Shown here: positions 26,866 to 35,500 of the stretch, in pieces
Position numbering within the stretch: the stretch's first letter is position 1
How the letters are laid out: every line of letters begins with the position of its first letter
NCBI RefSeq assembly: GCF_000373765.1
Contig: NZ_KB892426.1
Span: 62,001-126,000 of the forward strand
Source of the DNA: Legionella shakespearei DSM 23087
Lineage (GTDB): Bacteria > Pseudomonadota > Gammaproteobacteria > Legionellales > Legionellaceae
Reading direction: 5' to 3'
DNA: 64,000 nucleotides
The notes under the pieces: model-generated
What the model saw: only the letters and a program-made list of their open reading frames with translations
Told to the model about the DNA's origin: nothing
The model's database searches: none
Made by a program: the position numbers and the translations under genes

Positions 26866-27642
26866 TTAGAAGAAGCCAGGGCTTGGTCCTTCTTCATCCA
26901 TTTCGGCCTCAGCTTCTTTTTCCATATCGCGTTTTATCCATTCTCTGGCGGAGTTCACAACATCATCCATGGTGAGAGGGTTCTGACGCTCCCCATTTTT
27001 TAAAGGACTATAGTTATGGTCGTATCCACCTGTGATTGCTTTTAGAACTAATGGCTCATAAGCAGGATCATCCTCTTTGGCGATACCCAATAATTCTATG
27101 AGTGCCGCGCTAGGCAGAGTGTCACTGTGAAAATCTGAAAATTGGCCTCTAACACACTCTTCCAGCAATGTGTAGTTCACCTCTGTTGCTGGGAGAGATA
27201 GCAAGTCTCTTATCAGATTGTTATATCCTTTTTCAGGCGAACTGTAAGGCGCTAAAAATTGTTCACGTGATATACGTGCAGGTTTTGCTACTGTTGCAGC
27301 ATTAGCGAATTCTTCTGAATCTTCGTAATCTTTGATCTTGGTGGCACCGTGGGTATGTTTGTATCCTTTATTACTAGCTTTTTGATGCAGCGCATCATAC
27401 TGAGGTTCTGTTTTCATAATAATTCTTAAATGCGCAAGCAGCAGAGAATCTGCGCTGACTCGACTACGTGAATCGAGAGCTAATATAAAGGTATTAAATT
27501 CGGCTGAATAAACACCTCTTAATGCTTTGTGCAACATATATCTGTTATTTGGGGTGTCAGGTTGAGCCATCAAATCATTTACCAATTGCTGTAAAGGGGC
27601 TTCTTTAATTTGAAAACAAGATATAAATTCATCGCGTGTCAT
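26866..27642 (-). CDS. uncharacterised protein with two copies of a ~110-residue module
   Basis: 258 residues, soluble, no signal peptide. Residues about 2-105 and 120-220 are clearly duplicated: RDEFISCF aligns with REQFLAPY, ALRGVYSAEF with CVRGQFSDF, and EPQYDALHQKASNKGYKH with DPAYEPLVLKAITGGYDH. The C-terminal tail is acidic (EKEAEAEMDEEGPSPGFF), as in many Dot/Icm substrates. It lies about 120 bases upstream of the giant AAA+ gene on the same strand, so the two could be cotranscribed; the short gap holds no obvious terminator. I do not recognise the family. Confidence 0.7.
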   Translation of the reverse strand: MTRDEFISCFQIKEAPLQQLVNDLMAQPDTPNNRYMLHKALRGVYSAEFNTFILALDSRSRVSADSLLLAHLRIIMKTEPQYDALHQKASNKGYKHTHGATKIKDYEDSEEFANAATVAKPARISREQFLAPYSSPEKGYNNLIRDLLSLPATEVNYTLLEECVRGQFSDFHSDTLPSAALIELLGIAKEDDPAYEPLVLKAITGGYDHNYSPLKNGERQNPLTMDDVVNSAREWIKRDMEKEAEAEMDEEGPSPGFF

Positions 27643-28021
27643 TCATATACTCCATTAGGTTGATTGCTTTTTGTGTATAAATACAATTATTTGGCTTTGA
27701 TCGGTTAATAGTGGTCAATTAAGCTGGCTAATTGTACTTTAAGTGATCACTTTGGGCTCGGTTGTAATCGGACATTATTTGGTTATAATCGGACATTTTT
27801 GTACGGAACGCGAACAATGGGGTCTTGTAGCCCGGTCTGTCTCTTCTACATATCCGACCCATTCCCCGATCTACGTCGTCCTGAGCGCGTCTTTTTGCGC
27901 GAAGGATCTCCAAATACTTTGCACTGTGCCCATTTCAGGAGATCCTTCGCGCAAAAAGACGCGCTCAGGACGACGTGGATCGGAGCAGACCGGACTACGC
28001 ATTCGGGATGAGATTTGTTGT
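27643..28021. repeat. intergenic region with short tandem repeat and B palindrome
   Basis: Gene-free. An AT-rich stretch upstream of the 258-residue gene (its promoter region) contains two direct copies, 21 bases apart, of GGTT(G/A)TAATCGGACATT at 27760 and 27781. Then follow a partial A unit near 27829 and palindrome B4. The A unit appears split by the B palindrome: TAGCCCGGTCTG on the left, GCAGACCGGACTACG on the right. Confidence 0.7.
27863..27983. repeat. B-family palindrome (copy B4)
   Basis: Near-perfect B palindrome (CCCCGATCTACGTCGTCC left arm; GGACGACGTGGATCGG right arm). Loop AAATACTTTGCACTGTGCCC. Confidence 0.85.
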
Positions 28022-28747
28022 CTACGCAGGGGCGACTATTCTCCTGTCGCAATACATCATAATACTGCCAATCACCGCTGCAGGCATGATGAGAAGATTC
28101 AGGATTGGGATAAAACTGGTCAGGTTAATCAGTGTACCAAATCCTAGAGAACGCATCTTATTGTCTTTTACATGTTCCTGCATTTCTTTAAAGCTGATCA
28201 GATTATTGTCCATAGCAAAATCCTGATATTGAATGCTGATTATCCAGGCGGTAAACAAAAACCAGATAAAGGGATAAATGGGTTGGATAAAGGGTACAAA
28301 AAACAATAAGCCAACGATTAGCAGGCGAATCAAATAATAAATGAGAAATTGTCCCTGGCGCTTCATGCTGCGAATGGCCATTTCGTGAAAGGATTGTGAA
28401 GGTATTGGTAGCTTATAAAGAACTGTCTGAGCTTTTTCAGCGAGAAGGGAATTAAAGGGAGCGGCGATAATATTAAAAACCACGGTAAAGAGGGATAAGA
28501 ATAATAAAAAGCAGCAAATGATAAAGAGGATAAAAAATACGCCACTGAGAAAACTCAACCAGGAGGGTAATTTATCGAGATAGTAGTGTGCATAGGGGGA
28601 CAGATAATGATAGGAAAAATAGAATAATCCGGTAAAGAGAAAAACGTTTATCAGTATCGGTAAAATAATATATCGTTTCAATCCAGAAGTTGAAAGAGCG
28701 CGAAAGCCACGAACCATATACCACATACCGCGTAAAAAGGAGAGCAT
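28022..28747 (-). CDS. EI24/CysZ-like inner membrane protein
   Basis: 241 residues with several hydrophobic helices. The start (LSFLRGMWYMVRGFRALSTSGLKRYIILPILINVFLF) and the FNIIAAPFNSLLAEK segment after the third hydrophobic block match the EI24/CysZ family, whose E. coli member takes up sulfate for cysteine synthesis. No cysteine genes are adjacent, so a sulfate role is only suggested by family. The gene stands alone between repeat-filled gaps. Confidence 0.8.
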   Translation of the reverse strand: MLSFLRGMWYMVRGFRALSTSGLKRYIILPILINVFLFTGLFYFSYHYLSPYAHYYLDKLPSWLSFLSGVFFILFIICCFLLFLSLFTVVFNIIAAPFNSLLAEKAQTVLYKLPIPSQSFHEMAIRSMKRQGQFLIYYLIRLLIVGLLFFVPFIQPIYPFIWFLFTAWIISIQYQDFAMDNNLISFKEMQEHVKDNKMRSLGFGTLINLTSFIPILNLLIMPAAVIGSIMMYCDRRIVAPA

Positions 28748-29140
28748 GTTTTTTCCGTTAATCCTTGAATTGATACTTCAACTAGCGTATATCCCGATGC
28801 TTGTTGTTGCAAGGGCTTTCCGAACGGCATGCCTACGTCGTCCTGAGCGCGTCTTTTTGCGCGAAGGATCTCCCGAAAGGTGGCATGGTGCCAGTATTGG
28901 GAGATCCTTCGCGCAAAAAGACGCGCTCAGGACGACGTAGATCGGGGTAGGGACAGCGAGCCCGTTATATATGGAATCCTGGCAGGGTCCGTAGCCCGGT
29001 CTGCTTGCAGCCGGGATCTGAGTCGAGGGCTGTGGATACTTAGACGAAACTCCCACCCTCCAAGTAAAACACCTCTTCATGTTCTATACTATTTTTACCT
29101 ACAATGATTAAAAAATGACTCCAGGGACTCGGGACGCTGA
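28748..29140. repeat. divergent intergenic region with B5 and an A unit
   Basis: Gene-free 393 bases between divergent genes. Palindrome B5 at 28832-28947; a GAATCCTGGCAGGGTCC spacer related to the composite repeats; an A unit at 28992-29018. The last 70 bases are AT-richer and probably hold the promoter of the S9 peptidase gene. Confidence 0.75.
28832..28947. repeat. B-family palindrome (copy B5)
   Basis: Near-perfect B palindrome with loop containing GGTGGCATGGTGCCAGTATT, itself an inverted GGCA/TGCC. Confidence 0.85.
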
Positions 29141-31111
29141 ATGAAACATATTTTAATCAGTATTCTTCTGTGCTTTGTGGTTTATGGACAAGGGTGGGCT
29201 GAAAAGCGATTACCTGAGCTAGATGATCTTTATCGCATCTACGATGTCAGCGAACCAGAGGTATCTCCTGATGGCAAGTGGGTTGCCTATTCTGTATTTC
29301 AGCTGAATAAAGAGGAAAACACATCCATGAGTAATATCTGGATTGCTTCCCTTGATGGTAAGAAAAAACAGCAGCTTACTTATTCCAGACAAAATTCAAA
29401 CTCTCTGCCTAAATGGAGTCCGGATGGACAGTGGATAGCCTATCTTTCTGATGCGGGAGAAGACGGCTCTACCCAAATCTGGTTAATCCCCACCAAAGGC
29501 GACAAAGCAGAACAGTTAACGGAATTTTATGGCGAAATCAGTGACTTTAGCTGGTCGCCTGATTCACGAAAGATCGCTTTTATTGGGAGTGAAGATAAAA
29601 GCGAAGGAGATGAACTGCGTCCCATAGTCATTAACCGTTATCAATTTAAAGCTGATGGACAGGGTTATCTTACCAATGCGCGCGACCATCTGTATGTTTA
29701 TAATTTCAGAAATGAATCCACTATGTTATTGACCCCGGGGGAGCATGATGAGTTTTCCCCGGCCTGGTCACCTGATGGCCAATACATTGCTTATGTAACC
29801 AAGCGAGGCAAAGATTCAGACAGGCATTTAAATTATGATATCTATCTCATCAAACCTGATGCAGACCAGAAAGAACAGCAATTAACCCATTATCAGGGCG
29901 GTGATATGAATCCTGATTTTGAATCCGGCATATCCTGGAGTCCGGATAGCAGCAAAATCGCTTATTTGCGCAGCCGCGAAGACCAATGGATTTACTATTC
30001 ACCTTCACAATTAGCAGTCGTTGATATCAGGAATCATCAGGAGCGAATTGTTGCTCCTTTGGATCGTTGGTTTTATAAACCTAAATGGTCCAGGGATGGT
30101 AAGAGCATTTATGCTTTAATAGAACACAGCAGAGTGACTTATCTCAGTCAGATTAATCCCGAGACGGGGGCAATAAAGACACTGACCAGTGGTCCACGCC
30201 TTGATATGGACTTTTCTTTGGGTAATGACCAGATTGTTTTGCTCAGTTCCGATGACGTGCATCCGGCCGAGTTATTCGTCGTTGATTCGGCTATAACTCC
30301 TCTGACGCAGCATAATAAGGACTTGTTGCAACAAGTCAGCTTCCAGCCCGCAGAAGACATAGAATTCAAAAGTGAGGGGGATGTCACTATAGACGGTTTA
30401 TTGATTAAGCCGCCACAGTATCAGGAAGGGAAAAAATATCCCGCTCTCTTGTATCTGCATGGTGGTCCTGTCTATCAATTCAGTCATGAATTTGATTTTG
30501 ATTTGCAGTGGTTGGCGGCTCAAGGCTATGTAATTATTGCGCCCAACCCACGTGGCAGTTCAGGGCGAGGTTTTGATTTTGCCCGAGCAATTTATGCCGA
30601 TTGGGGTAATCTTGATGTTAAAGACGTAGTTGCCGCTGTGGATCATGTGATTAAAATGGGGGTAGCAGATCCCAACAGACTGGCTGTTGGCGGTTGGAGC
30701 TATGGGGGAATATTGACGGATTATGTCATTGCAACGGATAGTCGCTTTAAAGCAGCTTTGTCAGGTGCAGGAGCAGCTAACTTTTTGTCGAGTTATGGTG
30801 AAGATCAGTATACGGTAGAATATGAACTGGAACTGGGTAAGCCCTGGCTGAAACCCGATATCTACTTAAAATTAAGTTATCCCTTTATGAAGTCTGATCG
30901 CATTAAAACCGCTACCTTGTTTATGTGCGGCCAGTTGGATTTTAATGTTCCCTGCAGTGGTTCAGAACAATTATACCAGGCTTTGAAATCACAGGATGTT
31001 CCCACGCAGCTGATTATTTACCCAAAACAATATCATTCTCTTGATGTGCCCAGTTATATAGTGGACAGATTACAGCGATATAAAGATTGGTTGGATTTGT
31101 ATGTTAAGTAA
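29141..31111 (+). CDS. secreted S9 family peptidase (acylaminoacyl-peptidase/dipeptidyl-peptidase type)
   Basis: 656 residues with an N-terminal signal peptide (hydrophobic ISILLCFVVYGQGWA). Residues about 30-390 form a beta-propeller of PD40/TolB-like repeats (SPDGKWVAY, SPDGQWIAYLSD, SPDSRKIAF, SPDGQYIAYVT, SPDSSKIAYL). The C-terminal alpha/beta hydrolase domain carries the nucleophile Ser520 in GGWSYGG, Asp600 in GQLDFNVP and His632 in QYHSLDVP. Members cleave short peptides after N-blocked or penultimate residues. The signal peptide places it in the periplasm or outside. Its role is probably peptide scavenging. Confidence 0.92.
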   Translation: MKHILISILLCFVVYGQGWAEKRLPELDDLYRIYDVSEPEVSPDGKWVAYSVFQLNKEENTSMSNIWIASLDGKKKQQLTYSRQNSNSLPKWSPDGQWIAYLSDAGEDGSTQIWLIPTKGDKAEQLTEFYGEISDFSWSPDSRKIAFIGSEDKSEGDELRPIVINRYQFKADGQGYLTNARDHLYVYNFRNESTMLLTPGEHDEFSPAWSPDGQYIAYVTKRGKDSDRHLNYDIYLIKPDADQKEQQLTHYQGGDMNPDFESGISWSPDSSKIAYLRSREDQWIYYSPSQLAVVDIRNHQERIVAPLDRWFYKPKWSRDGKSIYALIEHSRVTYLSQINPETGAIKTLTSGPRLDMDFSLGNDQIVLLSSDDVHPAELFVVDSAITPLTQHNKDLLQQVSFQPAEDIEFKSEGDVTIDGLLIKPPQYQEGKKYPALLYLHGGPVYQFSHEFDFDLQWLAAQGYVIIAPNPRGSSGRGFDFARAIYADWGNLDVKDVVAAVDHVIKMGVADPNRLAVGGWSYGGILTDYVIATDSRFKAALSGAGAANFLSSYGEDQYTVEYELELGKPWLKPDIYLKLSYPFMKSDRIKTATLFMCGQLDFNVPCSGSEQLYQALKSQDVPTQLIIYPKQYHSLDVPSYIVDRLQRYKDWLDLYVK

Positions 31112-31118
31112 ATGGTTC

Positions 31119-31150
31119 CCCGTCGTCCTGCGCGAAGGATCTCCTGAAAT
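31119..31150. repeat. collapsed B-family remnant
   Basis: CCCGTCGTCCTG joined directly to GCGCGAAGGATCTCCTG; the middle of the left arm and the whole right arm are deleted. Directly follows the S9 peptidase stop and lies next to the end of the convergent membrane gene. Confidence 0.6.
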
Positions 31151-31153
31151 TGG

Positions 31154-32023
31154 TTACCTTTTATATCCCAACAAATAAAAAAGAATAGGAATTTCAAGAT
31201 AAGCGTGGAACAGGGCAATGATTCCATATATCGGTTTTCCGGTTTTAAAAAACGCAATAAAGGCAAAGCCAATAACTATGTAAAATAACCATTGATAGCG
31301 ATTGGTACGTATCGGCTTTAAAGAAAGTTCCGGAAGTACTTTAATCACAAAATAATAATGAATCATTTGCAAATAAACAGCAGAGGCAAAGAATGCGCTG
31401 TTCCACACGTTTATCTGCGGTGACAACAGGTAATGTGACAGACAGGTATTTGCCGTTGTTGCTGAAATATAGTGCGGATCTACAGCAAAGAAGTACGCCA
31501 GCATAAACACCAGCACAGGATTAAACAAAAAAATAATCCAGGCATTTTTGGCTTTACCCTGCAGGGAAAGAAATCCCCAGGGGGTTAAATTGTGAAGAAA
31601 GCTCAGACAAAGCAACAAGATAAAGGGATTGTAAATAAGGCCAAGGCAAAAAAGAAAAACCATCGCGGCCAAGGTTAAGTTAATTCTGAAATACAAGGAA
31701 GTCAGAAGTAATGAAATTAAAGTGAATACTTCGATAATCAACACGTAAGGGGTAGGGCTGATGAGGTTTATCGTTCGCACCAGAACAAGAAACAACAAGA
31801 GCGTCATGACGATTATGATAAAAGCCGGGGGTAGTATTCTCAACAGGTTTTTGCGAATATAACTTAATTCATAAAGCACATGCGGCAAACCAAAAAAACA
31901 GATAGAAATCAAATAGGAGCTTAAAGGGGCAATGGAAGCTGCACTTATCAAAATGACAATGGCACTTACTCTTACAATACTGTTTGAGTTATTGGCATAC
32001 TGGCTGTTCATCAAAAAAAGCAT
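31154..32023 (-). CDS. uncharacterised polytopic membrane protein
   Basis: 289 residues from the outermost ATG, with eight or more hydrophobic segments. Histidines occur within or near helices: FFGLPHVLYEL, SFLHNLTPWGF, MIHYYFVIKV and FHAYLEIP. That pattern loosely recalls Brp/Blh carotenoid dioxygenases, but I would not assign it. The start is uncertain: no good ribosome-binding site precedes 32023 or the next ATG (32011), and the N-terminus overlaps the start of the divergent gene at 31932 by up to 92 bases, so a later alternative start is likely. Confidence 0.6.
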   Translation of the reverse strand: MLFLMNSQYANNSNSIVRVSAIVILISAASIAPLSSYLISICFFGLPHVLYELSYIRKNLLRILPPAFIIIVMTLLLFLVLVRTINLISPTPYVLIIEVFTLISLLLTSLYFRINLTLAAMVFLFCLGLIYNPFILLLCLSFLHNLTPWGFLSLQGKAKNAWIIFLFNPVLVFMLAYFFAVDPHYISATTANTCLSHYLLSPQINVWNSAFFASAVYLQMIHYYFVIKVLPELSLKPIRTNRYQWLFYIVIGFAFIAFFKTGKPIYGIIALFHAYLEIPILFYLLGYKR

Positions 32024-32291
32024 ACCTAAGGATGAGCGTTTACTGTGGGGTGTTTTTATTATAGGGCTAAACCTTTTTACTAATCCACTGGCTAATATGG
32101 CTTATTCTTTTTTATCGACCCAAATGCTTCTCGGAGTCAGTTGGATTATTACCGAATTATTGGTCATTTTAATCGAAGCGTTATTAATCAGAATGATCCT
32201 GTTGGTAACAGGTCGCAAGGCATTGTTCTATTCATTGGTTCTTAATGGAACCTCTATTTTACTCGGAGAATTGTTATTATGGCTTTTATAA
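31932..32291 (+). CDS. small membrane protein
   Basis: 119 residues with about four hydrophobic helices. ATG at 31932 is preceded by a strong AAAGGGG ribosome-binding site at about 31923-31929, which supports this start even though it lies inside the 5' end of the divergent frame. It overlaps the next gene by 13 bases, suggesting translational coupling. Family unknown. Confidence 0.65.
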   Translation: MEAALIKMTMALTLTILFELLAYWLFIKKSIPKDERLLWGVFIIGLNLFTNPLANMAYSFLSTQMLLGVSWIITELLVILIEALLIRMILLVTGRKALFYSLVLNGTSILLGELLLWLL

Positions 32292-32476
32292 AAAGGTTCG
32301 TGTTGTTCATTCTTGGTGTTTGCGTTTTAACAGCCCATGCTGACGTCATTGCGCCACCTGCGATAGAGCCAGCCTCTACGGTCTTTCTTGGTGATCATGC
32401 TGCTTTACTGTGGATAGCAATCCTTTCCGGAATAATTATTTTATTGTTGGTAGCCTATCATAAGAGGAAAAAATAA
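32279..32476 (+). CDS. small secreted or membrane-anchored protein
   Basis: 65 residues: signal-peptide-like start (FVLFILGVCVLTAHA), a short periplasmic stretch (DVIAPPAIEPASTVFLGD), one transmembrane helix (LLWIAILSGIIILLLVAY) and a basic HKRKK tail. Overlaps the preceding 119-residue gene, so the two probably form an operon and may form a small membrane complex. Confidence 0.6.
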   Translation: MAFIKRFVLFILGVCVLTAHADVIAPPAIEPASTVFLGDHAALLWIAILSGIIILLLVAYHKRKK

Positions 32477-32549
32477 CAGGGTGTTTCTGAATTTTTGGCC
32501 TATATTGATAAAGTTTGATCATTAATGTATCATATGATTATCGCTGAAC

Positions 32550-32574
32550 TATACTTTAATAAGCATAGGGGAGG
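32550..32574 (+). promoter_or_regulatory. candidate -10 and strong RBS of the 1894-residue protein gene
   Basis: TATACT at 32550-32555 looks like a -10 box (no convincing -35), and GGGGAGG ends about 6 bases ahead of the ATG at 32581, a near-ideal ribosome-binding site. Confidence 0.4.
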
Positions 32575-32580
32575 CCAGAA

Positions 32581-35500
32581 ATGCCAGAATCAGATGATAA
32601 CACCGATGTTTTGTCCAAGAAGATAGCGACAGCGCGTACTCTTTTACTTCAAACATTACAAACCCAACTTGATGATTCTCTGACCAGTAAACTGATTCCA
32701 AATGCTGAGGGCGTTCCTTTTACCCACTTTGATAATGATCCGCCACAGGTTGAAGCAATTAAAAAAGTAATTAATTGTCTTTATCATGCAGAACATGCCA
32801 TGAATCATTGGGAGAATACGAGCCTAACCAGTCCCGCTCAGGGTGTTTATGCGATAACACAGGTGTATAAAGCACTTGCCATGTTCAATGATGCCTCACC
32901 TGAAATACAAGCAATTGTCACAGACAATTATGCCTTGCTTGAACCTGTATTCACCAGCACTTATGAGGTAATCAAAAAATCAGGTTGGCTTGGTGAATTC
33001 GGCGAAATGAATGTTACCGACAAAGCAAGTACCCTGATTGGACAAGGGACTGATTTATTAGGACGTGATCCAAAGGCCTGGAATGCATCGAACCCGCTCA
33101 TCGCTACGTTTACTCAAATTTCCGAGTTAATTAACTCATTATCTGATTCACAAAAGGGTGAGTTAACTGCGGCAGAAAAAAAAGCAATTAAAGACCGGGC
33201 TTTATCTATATTGGATGAGCTTGATAATAATGCGTTTTTTCATAAATTTACTCTGGGATCCCTTGAAGAATCAAAAGCGGTAAATGATTTATTAGCCTGG
33301 TTTAAAACAATTCAGGAAGACGACCTTGAATTTACCAGAGATTCCATGGAGCGTTATATTTCCTGGACCAATCAGTACTTACCCGCCTTACTGATGGCAG
33401 CAGACCAGCTTGAACGACAAAATTACCTGAAACAGGGGACTCTTTCCGGGGAATTATGTTCCTCTGTCGATAAGCTGAGTAAAGAAGTAAATGAGCAATT
33501 GGCACATTCCAGCTATGATTTTAAAGGACGCCTTGTCACAACGGACTCTTTAGCGGCAGCCCGCGAACAAAAAATTACTGAAAGCCAGATAAAAAACGTC
33601 CATCAGATTCAGAAAGCAACAGCCCATATCAACGAAGCAGAACAATTTTACGCTATTTTAGCCAAATATAAAGGCAAGTCTTTTAATGAAATACTGGAAA
33701 CAGACCGTATCCATTTGAGGCAAATATATCCGGAATTACAGTCAGCTTTTGCTCATCAGAATCTGGACCTGGAACATAAATTGACTGCTGTTTTAAACGT
33801 CAAAGGCCCGGAAGAGGAACTTGTCGATAATTCATGGTGGGGCAGTGCGGTTGGAGCCTATAACTATGTTTCAGGCTTTGTAGTCAGCGGCGAAATAGAT
33901 AAATCCCTGGCAACTGAAACGTCTGTAACTCAATTTTTTGAAAAACAAATAGCGGCAGAAAAACTAAAACTTGAAGTGTCTGAGAAATCACGAGAACTGC
34001 TTATTCCCGCAGATAACAAGAAAAAGCAAATGAGTATTGAAGAAAGGACAGATGCACGCTTTAGTGAATTAAAAAGACAATTTCCTCTGCAATCAGCTGA
34101 AAAGCACATTGCTCCTGGTGATTTGAAACCTGTTAAAGCGTCCAGTTTGAATAATTTCAAGGGGAATATAAGTTACGTACAAGAATTAAAGTTATCCAAT
34201 AAAGTTCGCGATACCCGTGAAAGCCTGACCATTCTGGTCGATCGGCATTTAACGGAAGATCGGGCTTATTTCTCAACTCCTCCATATAAGATTAATGATA
34301 ATGATCCCGACCATGTCAAACAGATCAAAGAAGTTGAAAATGGCCTGAGAAATCTTGAGAGTGCCTTATATTATCTGGAACAACTCGAAAATGCGGGAAC
34401 CATCCAACAAGCCTGGGCATTTATCAGTCTGGCAAAAGCTGCTTATAACCTGAAAGGAAATATAAACAAACTGTCACCTGAGGCAATAAGGGTTTTGGCT
34501 CCGATAATTGAACAGGCAAATGCGTACAGCAGAGGCTTGTCAGACATTGATTATCGCTCAGATGATTTGTCTGATTTAGAAAAATTAAAGTCTTTACATA
34601 CAGAGGTGGCGATAGTAAACGAGACTGCAGATTTGCGTGTTGCTGTAGAGGCAGAGAGCGATTTACAGCAATCAGAGTCGGATGAAGAAACACTGCCAGA
34701 GACACCCAAAACTGACTACGCCAAAATCATTGAATCTGCTCGAATTGATTTATTGGATCGAGTAAGGAAGAGCACTTCTGCTCCTTTGGCTAACGCCTTA
34801 AAGCCCGCAGAACAGGGAGTTCCTTTTGTCCATCTGGATGAAGATCCACCCCAGGTGGAGGCTGTAAAAAAGCTCATAAACAGCATGTATCATGCTGAAA
34901 CAGCTACGCGATTACTACAGAGTACAGATGCGCCATCCGAGTCAGTCATTGATAAAATTGCCTTGGCGCATCGAAGAGCCGCTGCCTTATCTCAGGTGTA
35001 CAAGGCATTGGAATCGTTTAGTGGTGCTACTCCTGAAGTACAGAGCCTGATTCATGAAAATTACGATTTGGTTGAACCCGTCATCAGCTATGGTCGCTCC
35101 CTGGCAGACAATTACGGGCTTACCAACGAGATAGGCTTGTTAAATGCAACCAAAGTTGTGGGTAGTGCAGGAGGTCGTGGACTTAATCTGATTCAACCCG
35201 ATGCGTCAGGTGCCTCACAGTCAGCTACCCTGGTTGCCTTTGCCTCTGAATTACCCGCTTTTCTTAACTCTATTGCAGCAAACCTGGATGAAAATCATGC
35301 ACTCGATCAAGAGGAGTTAAAGATTACAGAGGAACAAATGGATTCAATCGCTGCCATGGCTGAATTATTTCTGGAAAATATGAATTCGCTCGAAAATTAC
35401 GGCAGAATACCCCACGCGATTGTTGGATTGCTGGAACTTATCGGCAAAATGAAAGCAGAAGGCTACCGTGTACAGGATTCAAGTCTTGAGGCGTACCAGC

